A stretch of 64,000 nt of DNA. Origin: Cinnamomum chago. Its lineage: Eukaryota > Streptophyta > Magnoliopsida > Laurales > Lauraceae. Under the pieces are notes generated by a model. That model did not search any database, had not been told where the DNA came from, and saw nothing but the letters and a program-made list of their open reading frames with translations. This document shows positions 53,491 to 64,000 of the stretch, in pieces; position 1 is the first letter of the stretch; every line of letters starts with the position of its first letter. The translations under genes were made by a program, and so were the position numbers. The stretch lies in contig CP142461.1 in NCBI GenBank assembly GCA_038049695.1, positions 40,411,501 to 40,475,500 on the forward strand. Direction: 5' to 3'.

Positions 53491-54035
53491 TAAAAAACTA
53501 AAATTAAAAGTTTAAGAACAACTTTTTATTCAATTAAACAAACCCAGACTAGTAAACCCTAGCTAACTAAAACATGAAAAAAAACATAAGTTAAAATCAA
53601 AACAACCAGTTTGACTTGATAAAAGTTCAGAATTAAAGAATCTAAAAAATAACAGAAAAATAAGAGGGTGGTAAAAAGAAAAAGTGAAAAGAATTGTGTA
53701 ATTCTAGAACTTAGAAATCAACTAGTACCTAAGCATTGAAAATATAGGCGACTTGGCTTCTCTCCCCTCTTTTCAGAGTTAGGAAAAGATATGAATAATA
53801 ATAAGATATTCAATGATTAGCCCTAAGTATATGCTATATCTATTACCGAAAATAACATATTAAAAGACTAAATCAAAGAAAATCAATCACTCACACTAAG
53901 AGAAGTTGATTGCACGCAATAATCAATCAAAAGCTTGTTTCATTCCCTGAATCTTGAATTACATGAAAATAAAACACTCATTCATCACTCTCCTAAACCA
54001 AGTCTTTCAACGAGTGCCTAGATGAGCTAAAAGGG
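53491..54035. other. AT-rich DNA between two LTRs
   Basis: No gene seen. It may be the right part of the repeat that starts at 50734. It ends where the Fam-B LTR starts. Confidence 0.4.
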
Positions 54036-55431
54036 TGTGAGACCCCGACCCCTCATGTTCGAGATTTATGTTATTTTATTTGTGGATTAGTTTCTCTAAT
54101 GGGATTATGTTTGTTTGGTTGAGTTTGTGAGCTAGAATGGTTTTTCATTAGCTTTGGGAAGTTTTGAGAGCCAATGGACCTAGTTAGTGACTGTGCGGTC
54201 CCACTTGTTTTGTGTGATCAGCTTGGAGAGGCTCTTCGTGATTCCCAAAAATTCCCATTTTGGCTTCGTTTGACTAATCTCGTCATTCCCTATAACTTTC
54301 GTGTTCACTCCGTACCCATTCGAAGCTCCAAAAATCAGTTTTTGCAGTCCTGGGGACGAAATTGGTCTTTTCACAAAATCTAGGCCCTAATTTCGAGATC
54401 TCAGAACCATGCCAAAATTATAATTTTGAAAACTACATTGTATGAGAAACATTTTTCTCTTCTTCGTCGATCGCATCCGGGGTCCAGAAATTGATGTTTT
54501 AATCCCGACAAGTTTAAGTGATGGTGGAGCCCACACCCACCCTTTTTTAAAAAGACCAGCCCTCTCCCTTCTTCCCCATTCGTTCCAGCACACAATGAGG
54601 GAAAGGAGCTTCAGCTCCTTAGGGATTTTGCCCTTCTCTTTTCTTCTTCTTACTCCCTCTTGCAAAAATCCATCTCCAAACCTTGTTAAAATGGAGACCG
54701 AAGTTCAACTTCTTCTTCTCCATCCTTCTAGCTCTCCATGGACATCATCCTTGTGCAAATCTCAGCTGGGCAGCCCCTATTTCAAGCTTCTTCTTGTTGG
54801 TTGTTGGTCTTAGAGGTAAGGTCTCCTTCCCATTTTCTATTATGTGCAATGGTAGCCCCTTAGATTCCTTTTCCCTAGCTTTGTGTGCCCATTCCTTGTT
54901 TTTCTTGATTTGCCGTTTTTAGGGTTCTACATGGGTTGCATTTTGGGGGTCTTTGCATAGCTTTAAAATCTTTGGCTTGGGAGTGAGCTTAGGAGCTTGT
55001 TTAGCTAATTGGAACCCAAGGCAAGTGAATGAATAGATTGTTTTGATGGTTAACATGTCTTGTGAGAAAAGCTTGATTTCATTAAGGGTTTTGATGATTT
55101 TAATACTCGCTTCTTGCTATGATTAATATTGATTTAGAAATGTACATATTGATGAGTCTATTTCTATCTTGTTTATATCTTAGAAGTATATGTAACTTGT
55201 TTTGGTTAAATCTTGATTTATGTTGCACATGGATTTTCATATATGATGGGTTTTCTATGATGAATGTGATGGATGATGGATGCATTTTGAGGGATGTTTT
55301 AATGGAGAATGAATGTGGTTTGGAGGTAGTTATAAGCCCCTCTTTTGTGGGTAAGAATGGAGGCTCTAAGGGATTTACAAGAGGAGGAAGGAAAGAAACC
55401 CGAAATGCATCAGAAATAGGTTTCTGTAACA

Positions 55432-55576
55432 GTTCGCTCGAGCGAACCCCATCCAGAGAGCAGTTGACTCGAGCTAACTTGATGGTTCATTCGAGCCAAC
55501 CTGACCTGGGCAAGTTCGCTCGAGCAAGCCCCTCCCAAAGAGCTCATGGCTCGAGCGAACTTCAAGTCCGCTCGAG
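55432..55576 (+). promoter_or_regulatory. CTCGAG palindrome cluster in the Fam-B LTR
   Basis: GTTCGCTCGAGCGAAC (55432-55447) is a perfect 16-base palindrome. Five CTCGAG cores occur at 55437, 55468, 55519, 55550 and 55571, and one TTCGAG near 55490, each with decayed flanks of the same palindrome. TGTATATTG follows 5 bases after the last one. The cluster sits where the 5739 copy has GGTCGACC and the 56312 copy has CCGATCGATCGG. Confidence 0.75.
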
Positions 55577-56311
55577 CCATGTATATTGTTGGCCTGGGGT
55601 TATGTTTGGAGTATGGGACTGATATGTAAATGATTAGGAAATGTCTGTTTAGGGCCGACTTAGGAGGTGATGTATGGAGCCCGTTGAAAAAAAAACCCCA
55701 TCACGGAGATTCATTGAAGATTTTTGACTTGCCAATGTGTATAGGGAGCTCGAAATGTCTCCAATCTTATGGAGTACCAAGCCAATATCAAAACCGACAT
55801 ACGAGATCCTTATTCACACTGATTTAATCTTGAACCCTCAATGCTTGGTCCGGAAATTTATAGAAATTCATCCATGTTCTATTTTACCCGAATTTCATAT
55901 GTGTTCTTCAAACTTCATGATACATGACTAGTCATTCCCCGGAAATACTGAAATTGCATTTTTAGCATTTTGCCAGCCCCGTTTATGCATGACCCGATAC
56001 AAAAGTGATAATTATGCCTATGGGCACTCCGTTCAGCCCGTTTATGTTTTTTACATCATACAGACATGTCTACATGTCCCGATTTCTTTCATATGACCTA
56101 TGTATTGGCACCACTAAGCTTGGACAACCTTGTCGTCTTGATCCACCGACTTAGAGGTCCTCCTCTCGCTCCCGCCAACTACAGTTTGGATCCCGTGCCG
56201 TCCCGATACCCAGTTCGCTATCGTGGTCCCATCCCGTATAGTTATATGTATTTATATATTTCGTTGGCTCTCGTCACTTTGTGTGTCTGAGGCCAATGCC
56301 CCGATGTGATC

Positions 56312-59300
56312 TGTCACGTCCCCCGAACCCGATTAGAGAATAAACCGGATCCGGGGAGTGAAATTTAGGACTAATTAAAAATTTTGTCCTTTAGGCCCAA
56401 GGATCGTAAGTCCACTGTGAGGACATAATATTTCAAGCCTCAAATAAAATAAGAAGTTGCGGAACTCATACAATTCTAGGCATATTTGGATATCAACAAT
56501 GAATAATGAATCTCAATATATATTAAAGTTGAACAAGGAATAAAATAAAATTTAAACAATGAAGTTAATTTATTTCAATGGCCTTCCCAATAATCAAGGC
56601 CATTTAAAACAATTGTGATGTCAATGATATAAAAGTCTCAACGAGAGATAAATAAAGAATACATGATCTAATGAGGTCCCAATGAATCTCTCTCGTGCCA
56701 GGTATGATGACGCTACTCTACGTCATCTACACGCCATTCTCGTTCCTCCTCAACCGGTTGGAGATCCTCTGGGATCTCCTCACCTGATTGCTCCTCGTAG
56801 TAGTACTCACATGAGGAGTCTGCACACCAAGGATAGAGTCAACGACATGTTGAGCAATAGATAAGCAAGATATAAATAATTATGACATGCATCAAGTATA
56901 AGAGTAATGACAGGCATAGTAATCAAGAGGATACAAGGAATCGAATCTAGGCATAAAGCATGAGTAAATAACCATCAGGATCATAAATAGAAATCCTAGC
57001 AATACTAACAATCGCCACTACCAATATAATGCAATGCACAAGAGGGAGACTCCGTGGATGTCCAAGCCACCTTACGGGGTACCAGTAACAATCCTATCCG
57101 GACTACTGATACCAAAGTCCGGCTCCAGGGGGATCCCAGCTCCCGGTCCTGGGAATAGTAGCACGGTCCTAGCCCGCTCCCAACTATTCAACGCCATGGA
57201 CGTCGTCCAAAGCCGACTGCCCACCCCGATGTCCGAGTAACCGGCCTATCAATAAACCCCCAAACTGCAGCTGGCCATGATATGCAAATAATAATAATAA
57301 TAAAGTGGTGTTGACACGAGAATAGACCAAGACAAGCAAGTCTGGCTAGCTCAATATACAAGACATGTTCATAGGGATTATCTCATTCAAGTCGATACAA
57401 GACAAATCCAATCACGTCATAATCCCTTCAGTCTAGCCAGTCATGTTTATCAATTACATAACACGGGGTCCTAAGGCACACTCTAAGTCAGGTTCAAGTC
57501 CTAATTCTACAAGAGATTATGTTTCATAATTAATTAGGTGTTTTATACCAAGAGAGTGTACAAGGATACAAAATCAACGGATACGATTAACAAATCAAGG
57601 AGAGATTACAACCCAATCCTAGGCAAGTGTTGTTATCCATGTACCATATGTGTTTTAACGGAGTGTGTGGGGAATTCGAATAATCAATGCTTATAAAGAA
57701 TTTCCTTGGTGTACAATCATGTTGAGCATCGATTGATTCATTTCCATACGCATTCGGTTAACCATACACAATACACGAATACCTAGACAACCCATCGAAG
57801 CACACCAAGCCACGTGCTACGATTTCAAAACCCCATTAATGGTCACGTGAGAGTGGTTTCATGGTTTCCAATGTCTAAGGCCCAAACCTAGGCTAACAAT
57901 CTCGTTACTAACAAGAAAGTGGTCTAATAATTAATCTCCTTAACTAATTCCCTACCTGATCCCCAATCATCATGAGATATGTATCATTGGATTCTACGCT
58001 CAAAGAGCTTTCCAACGGTATATGGCTCGTGAAATTCCGACGTATGGTTCAGAAGTTATGGCCCATAGAAGTTTAACCATTTATATATATATATATATAA
58101 AAGCGCGACGAACCAACACGAGTCCGATTCATCGGATGGATGATCCAACAATTGCATCAGCCATGTCAGTCAACGTTTCTGTCACTTCTCCTTTTTTTTT
58201 TTTTCATTCACATGCTCAGCTGTCAGCGTTCTGAACGTTGGACCATAGACAACGTTTAAAGTTCTTTTTCCAAAGTTGTCACAATTTACAAAAATTGCCC
58301 TCCGATCGATCGGACTGAAGGCCCGATCGATCGGCACTGTAGCTGAGCCCGAAAATGGGTTTTTTTCTTCCTTTTTCCTGCAGAGAACAAGCCTCCATGC
58401 TCCCCAATCATTTCAATCATTCTTTCCATCCATTCTATCAAATTAAAAACCTCCAAAGCTACCATTTAACCATTAATTCAATCCATACCACAAATCTAAC
58501 CTAATATGTCAATCCCAATGCAATACCAACAATAAGCTTGGAATTTGGGTAATCTAACAAGGATATCATTACAATCAAAAGAAAACAATACACACATGAT
58601 TAAATATAAAATGCATATCTACTTGCCTCAACCAAGAAGACGATTAAAAATTGGAAAAGCTTGAGGAGAAGCTCTCTTTCGCAAAACCCACAATCTAATC
58701 CGACCAAACGCAATCTAAAACGCAACGGAGAAGAAAAGAAAGAAAAAGATTCAGATCAAACCTAAATCTAAATCAAAGAGAAAACGAATGGAAAAGTTGA
58801 TGATGAGAAAAGGCTTACCCATTAGTATCAATGGAGAGAGGAGATCGAAAGGAAGAAGATGTGCGGTCCGGATCGCGGAGATGATCTCTTCCGGAGGGAG
58901 ATCCGGGCTTAAGAAGAGAAGGGGAAGAAGATGGGCTGTTGTACTCTCGTTGCAGAAGTGAGAATGAGATTAGGGCTAATCCCTGATTAAGAAGAGGAGA
59001 GGGAGGAAAAGACCGAATTGCCATTTAAGTGAGTCCGGTGAAAGAATAGACTATTTGGAGGGTTTCTGATCATCGGATCGCGACGAGCCAGAAGACAAAA
59101 ATGATTAGAGCGATGAGACCTTTCCAACGAACCCAAAATCACGGTGATAGAAATTTTCCCGGAAAAACACTCAATTTTCCCTAATTTGCAAACTACCCCC
59201 TGCTAGGATCAAACAAACTCGAAATCAAACGAAACTTCGCAGACACTATTCTAACACTAAAAGAAACTCACTCAAGGTCCAAACCCACTTAAATATCTAA

Positions 59301-59391
59301 CAATACAATTAATTATAATAATAATAAAAATAAACGGGTCAACGGGCCTGCTATTGGGCCCAATTGACCCAGTAAGGTCACGAACCTTACA
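56312..59391 (-). mobile_element. Fam-B solo LTR (reverse), 3080 bp
   Basis: Begins TGTCACGTCCCCCGAACCCG and ends CACGAACCTTACA, flanked by TGATC at 56307-56311 and 59392-59396. On the minus strand it starts TGTAAGGTTCGTGACC and ends GGGGGACGTGACA, like the other Fam-B ends. It holds a TA microsatellite (58081-58098), a tri-nucleotide ATA run (57288-57302) and two palindromes (58302-58334). No interior, so a solo LTR; its host is another Fam-B LTR. Confidence 0.92.
58302..58334 (-). promoter_or_regulatory. Pair of CCGATCGATCGG palindromes in the reverse Fam-B LTR
   Basis: Perfect 12-base copies at 58302-58313 and 58323-58334, 9 bases apart. The minus-strand sequence before them (GAAAAAAACCC and CTACAGTG) parallels the sequence before the CTCGAG cluster in the 54036 copy (GAAAGAAACCC and CTGTAACAG). 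Confidence 0.75.
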
Positions 59392-60118
59392 TGATCTCAT
59401 CACATTAGTGGTAAAGGATTTAACTTTATGTGGTTGCCACCCGTCCTCACGATTGTGGCTCCCCTGAAGCAGGGCGATTTGCAAGGTCCGCATATGGACT
59501 AGGTTTGCAATGTGAGGAATACCCAATTTTATCAAATATCCACGCTTATTATCTTTTCATCCACCTACCAGACCGTCGTGTCTGACCCACTATTTTGGTA
59601 CTCAGGTCCAGACTTCCTTCCCCGAGCTGAGTGCTTGCATTGGCTTGTGGAGCCATGAGTTTGCAGGTTGTGTTGTCGGCTATGTCATGTAGACATTGAG
59701 CTTGACATCGGAGCTACGTCACATGTGGGGCAGTGGTTATTAGTTTGTTATTTTATGGCTTCTATTAGCCTTTTCTTTGGGTTTTTTAATTAATGCACAT
59801 TGATAATTTCTAACTTGGACATATATGGGACTGTAATATCTTGTTACTGTCAGTTCTGTACTTTGTTGTAATAGTTTATTCCAGTCTGATGTGGTTCTTG
59901 ATATAATAGCTATATGCTAGTGGTTGAGTGTGACACGGAATCCGATGGCCATGGACTCTGGGTCGCAACGCCACGAAAGCTTCTGCAAAATATGCAGAGT
60001 GTGTTGGAATCTGTCATCCCCACACATGCGGATCATGGGAGAAATATAATTCTTACTTAATCCCATTCACGCTCCCCGAGGTTGGGCCACTGCAAGGCCC
60101 GGGTTTGGGGGTGTGATA

Positions 60119-62069
60119 GACTTGTATCAGAGCGGGCATGTTTCTAGAAAATAAAACACTTTAAGAACCTTAAGATGTCTTGTGAGGACTCATTAGACCT
60201 TGCGGATTTTTTTTTTTTTGGCTAGTTATTGTTTTTGTGAGTTCGGGTCAGTTTTTCTTCTAGTGGGGGAGACTATCTTCGTCCCGTTGTCCTTGTTATT
60301 AGGGAATTTGGCGGACCAAATTCTTTTCTAGTGGGGGAGAATTTAATGTCTCCACACCCACATTTAGTAACATTTCCTTGTTTTCACACCAGAGAGTTGG
60401 AGTTTTGTGGACTTAGCATGTGGTTCTCGAGGACTTTGGCAGAATTTTCAACTTTTTGATGTCATAGATGGAGCTAAGGAAGGACTGTCAGATGGTGCGC
60501 CAGGCAAGTAAGTGTGGATTTTTGGATAAACTTGGAATATTTTCATAAGTCGAAAGACTCCAAAAACCAGACAAATGGCAGATTTCAGGAAGTTTGGGGT
60601 GGTTTTTAGTTGATAAAGCTTCAAGTGGATGCCAAAAGCTAGGAATTTCTCGAATATTGATGAACTTTTGTCGGAGAAGTGTTAGAGGATTTTCAACGAT
60701 TCCAAAATGATTGTAAAGTCGACTCAGCGGGATGCATCAGTGTATGGTTAAAATCGTAGGAATTTGGACAATGTGCAAATGCAAACTGGAGAATCATAAC
60801 CTATGGACAAGGCCCGTTGAAAGATTCAGAGGAGAATGGCACGTATGCATGACTTGAGAATGATGAACCTGAGATAGAGGCAGAAGATTGAACAAATAAG
60901 ATTTGATTGGAACAATTTAGAGATTTGGAAGATTCCTTACTAAACTTCATTGCTTAAACTCCAAGTCTTTCGATGTGGGCTCCACAAAGGATCTTCAATG
61001 TTGCAAAGTTTGGGGTTTCTTATAATTCCCGCCTAAAATTACAGCAGTCAATTTCCCGATGTCATATCTCCACCAATACAGCTCTGATTGACGCAATCTT
61101 GGATTATACAGATATCTACTTGAAAAGAACTTTTCAATGGTGAGTAGATTGCGCCGATCTGACACTCAGTTTGAAAGTTATGGGCATTACCATTTGTTGT
61201 CCCTGAGAAAAATGGAAATAATTGTACAACACTTCGGCCTTCCATATGGGATGTCCAAGAGCAAGTGGGACCCTTTGTTGGTCGTTCATGGCATGTGGAA
61301 ATCTTCCTTGGTTTGTTTCTTGGTCACCTTTCCTTATTTGCTTGTTAATTTGCTTTGCTTACAAGTTTGACTTTTCAACTCTCTTTGAGCAAACTTTCCT
61401 TAATTGATTCCTCTTTCTTGGTTTTGAGTTTCAAACTTGGTAAGCAATGGGTCTTTCCAAATCTGAATTTTCCTTTTTGTAATTGGAACTCCATATATGG
61501 GTTTCGAAAATTGAGCTTTTCAAAATGCTCTTGAACACTTGCCCAAAAGAGGGGGATCCATGTGGGACGCCCATCTTGGGATTCACGCCCAAGGTGGACC
61601 CCACACCTTAGTGTGATGTTTCATGCAATTCTTTCTCTTCTTACCTTTCCTGCTTGAGCTTTTTTTTACCACTCTCTAATTTCATCAATGCACAGGCCCC
61701 AATTGTTTACTTTCCCTACACAAATTGAAAGGAATAATTTCAGCTATAATAATATGTAAGAAGTTCACCAATGCATTACATGGGACCCAAACATGCATAT
61801 TAATGAACGAATTTGACCAAATTTCCATGAATTACACAATGGTATAAAAATATTAGGCATGTTTAATTGAAATTAAAAAAAAAACTAATTGGTGTGATGA
61901 AAAAGCAAAACAATGATTTCAGGAAATCACGTAGATTAATGGATTTTGACTGATTTTGACCTAAATTTCAACTCGAATGCCCAAATGCATGAAATTTTAT
62001 GAAATTGAATGCATTTAATCCTAATTAAGTTAAAAATTCACATAAAATGATGACTTAATGATTTGATTT
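60119..62069 (+). other. Non-coding DNA following the Fam-B 5' LTR
   Basis: It starts with a PBS-like TTGTATCAGAGC. Two polypurine-like CTAGTGGGGGAGA sites (60260, 60336) occur soon after, and the bases after the second could start another LTR (TGTCTCCACACCC, 60349). Further on lies CGCCCATCTTGGG/CGCCCAAGGTGG (61574-61604), an imperfect inverted repeat. There is no gag or pol sequence, so this is either a non-autonomous element or a truncated one. Confidence 0.5.
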
Positions 62070-63020
62070 TGTGGACTTATCAGGGGAGGTGAATAAAACT
62101 AATTAAAAGTTCTTACTTAATTAAACAAATTGATCTAATTAAACAAACCCACAAGTTCACTTGAATTTCACAACAATATGTGTATAACTATGTAATAACA
62201 AAACTTCAGGTTAAATGATGCAAATAGGTTGTGTGCTAATCAATCAAACATATTCCAATATGATCAATATAGCCTAGCACATGTGAAGTGTATGTCACTG
62301 AGAGAATATCACAGGCGTCCCACAATTAAATATGCAAATGGAACAAAGAGAGATAGCCACATAGATTTATAGCGGTTTGATCCCGGACCTACATCCACAC
62401 TCAAGAGTTTCCACGCTTGATTTGACTATTTTAAGGCAACCACAAAGGTACACCTCCAATCACATACACTACCAATCTTTTGATATGGTGGTTCGGTCAC
62501 AAAGATCTAATCCACCAACTTCTACTTTTTATAGTGGTTCGATCACGAAGGTTTAATCCACTTCACAATCTTGATTTACAAATTAGAACAAGAACTCTTG
62601 CCTCTTGACTAGGTCTTGAGAGTGCCCTTGATGCATGAATGTTGCTCCAAGCTTTTGACTCTTTATTTTGCTCTTTGGTGTTGACGATGCTCTAATGTGT
62701 ACACAACCAAGAGGGCTAGGGAGTCTCAGTTTAGGGAGGAAGAGGTTTAGTTTTGTAAGCTCAAGGTTCCGTAGAAAGTGATACCACAATTCACACTTGA
62801 TTAGAGCTTTGAATGCTCTTAAGTATGCTTATTTGAAAGCGTAAGTGTGAGTAGAATTGAATTTTGGGAGCTCTAAGATGGTTTGCTATGATGGCACTAA
62901 GTGTTGGAAAGAGGTCTCAAAACCATTATAATATATTAAGCTGAAAGGTTTTGTATCTAATTTTGACCATGCTTTTTAATTTTGACTGGAAGTAATTTTC
63001 GGTTTCTACAGTTGTTAGCA
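62070..63020 (-). repeat. LTR-like sequence distantly related to Sirevirus-type LTRs (reverse)
   Basis: TGTGGACTTATCAGGGGAGG followed by GTGAATAAAAC parallels the Fam-D reverse start (TGAAAGTCC, then GAGGGGGGGTGAATAGGG). A later block, TTTATAGCGGTTTGATCC then CCTACATCCAC, parallels the Fam-D GTTTATAGTGGTTCGGCC then CCTACGTCCAC. The right boundary (TTCTACA at 63010 or TTAGCA at 63020) and the target duplication are not resolved. Confidence 0.5.
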
Positions 63021-63491
63021 TACTCTCCCTCCAGTTTCCACTAATATACTTTCCCCCACTTATGGACTCCCATCTTTTCCATTTCTAACATACATAGAAT
63101 CTTACATTTCATGCTGATGAGTGTTAAATATTGCATATTTTACCCCTCATTAGTTCGAGTTTTATTAGCATCTCATGTGCATATCATTTACTTTATACGG
63201 AGATTTTATCATTCTATCAAATTAATGGATTATCGGATTATCATCACTTATAATTTCATTTTAACTCGCAAAATGACGTCGTTTCTTTGCATCGTTGCAT
63301 TGGACGTGGAATTCTGAGCAAAATCGGCTGCTTATTTGCATTCATACAAGTTTGGATGAGGAAGTCACGAAGCGGTAAAGTTTTCATGCATAAATCCGAT
63401 AATTTTGTTATAACGTATTTTAATGTAAGTTATCTTGTATAGGTGGACCCCCCCCCCCCCCCCAACCTTCCACCTAGTGTCACAAGGCATC
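63021..63491. other. Unassigned AT-rich DNA with a C run
   Basis: No gene seen. A C run of about 16 bases stands near 63448, inside GGTGGACCCC...CCAACCTTCC. A 68-codon frame at 63111-63317 has no recognised features. Confidence 0.4.
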
Positions 63492-64000
63492 TGTAAAGTC
63501 CGGGGATCCGAACCCTAGAGGGGGGGTGAATAGGGTGAGCTTCAATTATGACCAATTTTAATTCTTTAAGATAAACAAGTCACATGTGATGGTTAATCAA
63601 ACAATATGCAGAAGCTAATATAAACAATCACCACAAAAGCATGCACCACAACACAAAAGTTTATAGTGGTTCGGCCGCAATGCCTACGTCCACTACCGGT
63701 TTGTGATCCAATCACCCCACCGGATTTCTACTATTTATGCTTTTCAATAGGCTAAGCAATAACCCTTACAATGTTGTTTTTCTAAGCTAAACAACAACCT
63801 CTCAACTTGCTTTTCTAGGCTAGGCAATAACCTTTACAAGATGCTTTTCTTAGGCTAAGCAATAACCTTTACAAATGAAGATTTCTCTAAGAAGGTGTCT
63901 TCACAAAAGAACACTCTAAGAGATACAATTTAAGCTCAATGAAGTTGCCTCTTAAATAGGCTAATATGAAAGTGTATAACAAATTACAAGCATACACTGA
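63492..64000 (-). mobile_element. Fam-D LTR (reverse), cut by the window end
   Basis: TGTAAAGTCCGGGGATCC and then the same order of blocks as the other reverse Fam-D LTRs: the G run with GTGAATAGGG, AGTCACATGTGATG, TATAGTGGTTCGGCC, the ATCCAATCACCCCACCGG block and the GGCTAAGCAATAACC array (63740-63870). The rest, including palindromes, lies outside the window. Confidence 0.9.

Larger units (their letters stand above)
54036..60118 (+). mobile_element. Fam-B LTR (about 3.0 kb net) with a nested reverse Fam-B LTR
   Basis: Starts TGTGAGACCCCGACCCC and ends GGGTTTGGGGGTGTGATA. The last two bases are TA where CA is expected. Removing the nested copy 56312-59391 and one target copy leaves 2998 bases. 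It shares with the 5739 copy the blocks TGACTCT-rich start, GCCCCG, CACTAAGCTTGGA and repeated TCCCGATACCC. Directly after it, TTGTATCAGAGC (60122-60133) resembles the tRNA-Met primer-binding site, so this is probably a 5' LTR followed by interior rather than a solo LTR. Confidence 0.82.

Noticed and set aside
54442-54922. Frames of 79-123 codons, rich in leucine and serine
   Set aside because: Pyrimidine-rich LTR sequence; the homologous Fam-B LTR at 6240-6495 shows a similar but unrelated frame.
55119-55622. 167-codon plus-strand frame
   Set aside because: Lies inside a Fam-B LTR and includes the CTCGAG cluster; low-complexity, not seen in the homologous LTRs.
58081-58098. TA run as the promoter of a gene
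   Set aside because: A plain microsatellite in a solo LTR, with no gene on either side.

Overview
The window is repeat-dense nuclear DNA from a flowering plant (most likely a eudicot or a magnoliid; the species cannot be named from this sequence). Evidence: plant-type LTR retrotransposons cover roughly three quarters of it, there is one intact CC-NB-ARC-LRR disease-resistance gene of RPM1-like type, a CACTA transposon carries exon fragments of plant metabolic genes, and AT-rich DNA with plant splice signals lies between. No rRNA, tRNA gene, CRISPR or bacterial operon was seen.

Four LTR families are named here for convenience. Fam-A: a Ty3/gypsy element of the Tat type (second RNase H before integrase), minus strand, from 26451 to beyond the left edge, with 5' LTR 22146-26451. 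Fam-B: an LTR of about 3 kb starting TGT(A/G)AGACCCCG, probably gypsy, three copies (5739-17960, 54036-60118, and 56312-59391 in reverse). Fam-C: a complete but decayed Sirevirus-like Ty1/copia element, minus strand, 37483-46966, with a third open reading frame behind pol. Fam-D: a non-autonomous Sirevirus-like large retrotransposon derivative (6781-14170) with a gag-like ORF only, plus three solo LTRs (14644-16405, 23128-24764, 48837-50472) and one LTR cut by the window end (63492-64000).

Layout: 1-26451 is a nest. Fam-A was hit in its integrase by another Fam-A LTR (ends at 146) and in its gag-protease linker by a Fam-B LTR (TSD ATGGG), which was hit by the full Fam-D element (TSD CTTTT) and a Fam-D solo LTR (TSD GTTCG). 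Another Fam-D solo LTR (TSD ACTCC) sits in the Fam-A LTR. 26465-27456 is a TIR element rich in CCGATATCGG. 28589-31612 is the resistance gene. 32653-36804 is a CACTA element (TSD CAT) carrying captured exons of a dihydroxyacetone-kinase-like gene and of glutamate dehydrogenase. 37483-46966 is Fam-C (TSD CTGGT). 47081-50472 holds a candidate Helitron end, a candidate SINE and a Fam-D solo LTR. 50734-64000 is again LTR material, including one Fam-B LTR nested in another (TSD TGATC).

The most interesting signal is not a gene. Clusters of short perfect palindromes (GGTCGACC, CCGATCGATCGG, GTTCGCTCGAGCGAAC) occur in the LTRs of both copia and gypsy families, usually just upstream of a TATA-like box. 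Homologous Fam-B LTRs carry different palindromes at the same place, while unrelated families carry the same palindrome. In Fam-C a further pair sits inside the element, upstream of a TATA-like box ahead of the extra ORF. This looks like a shared, switchable promoter module.
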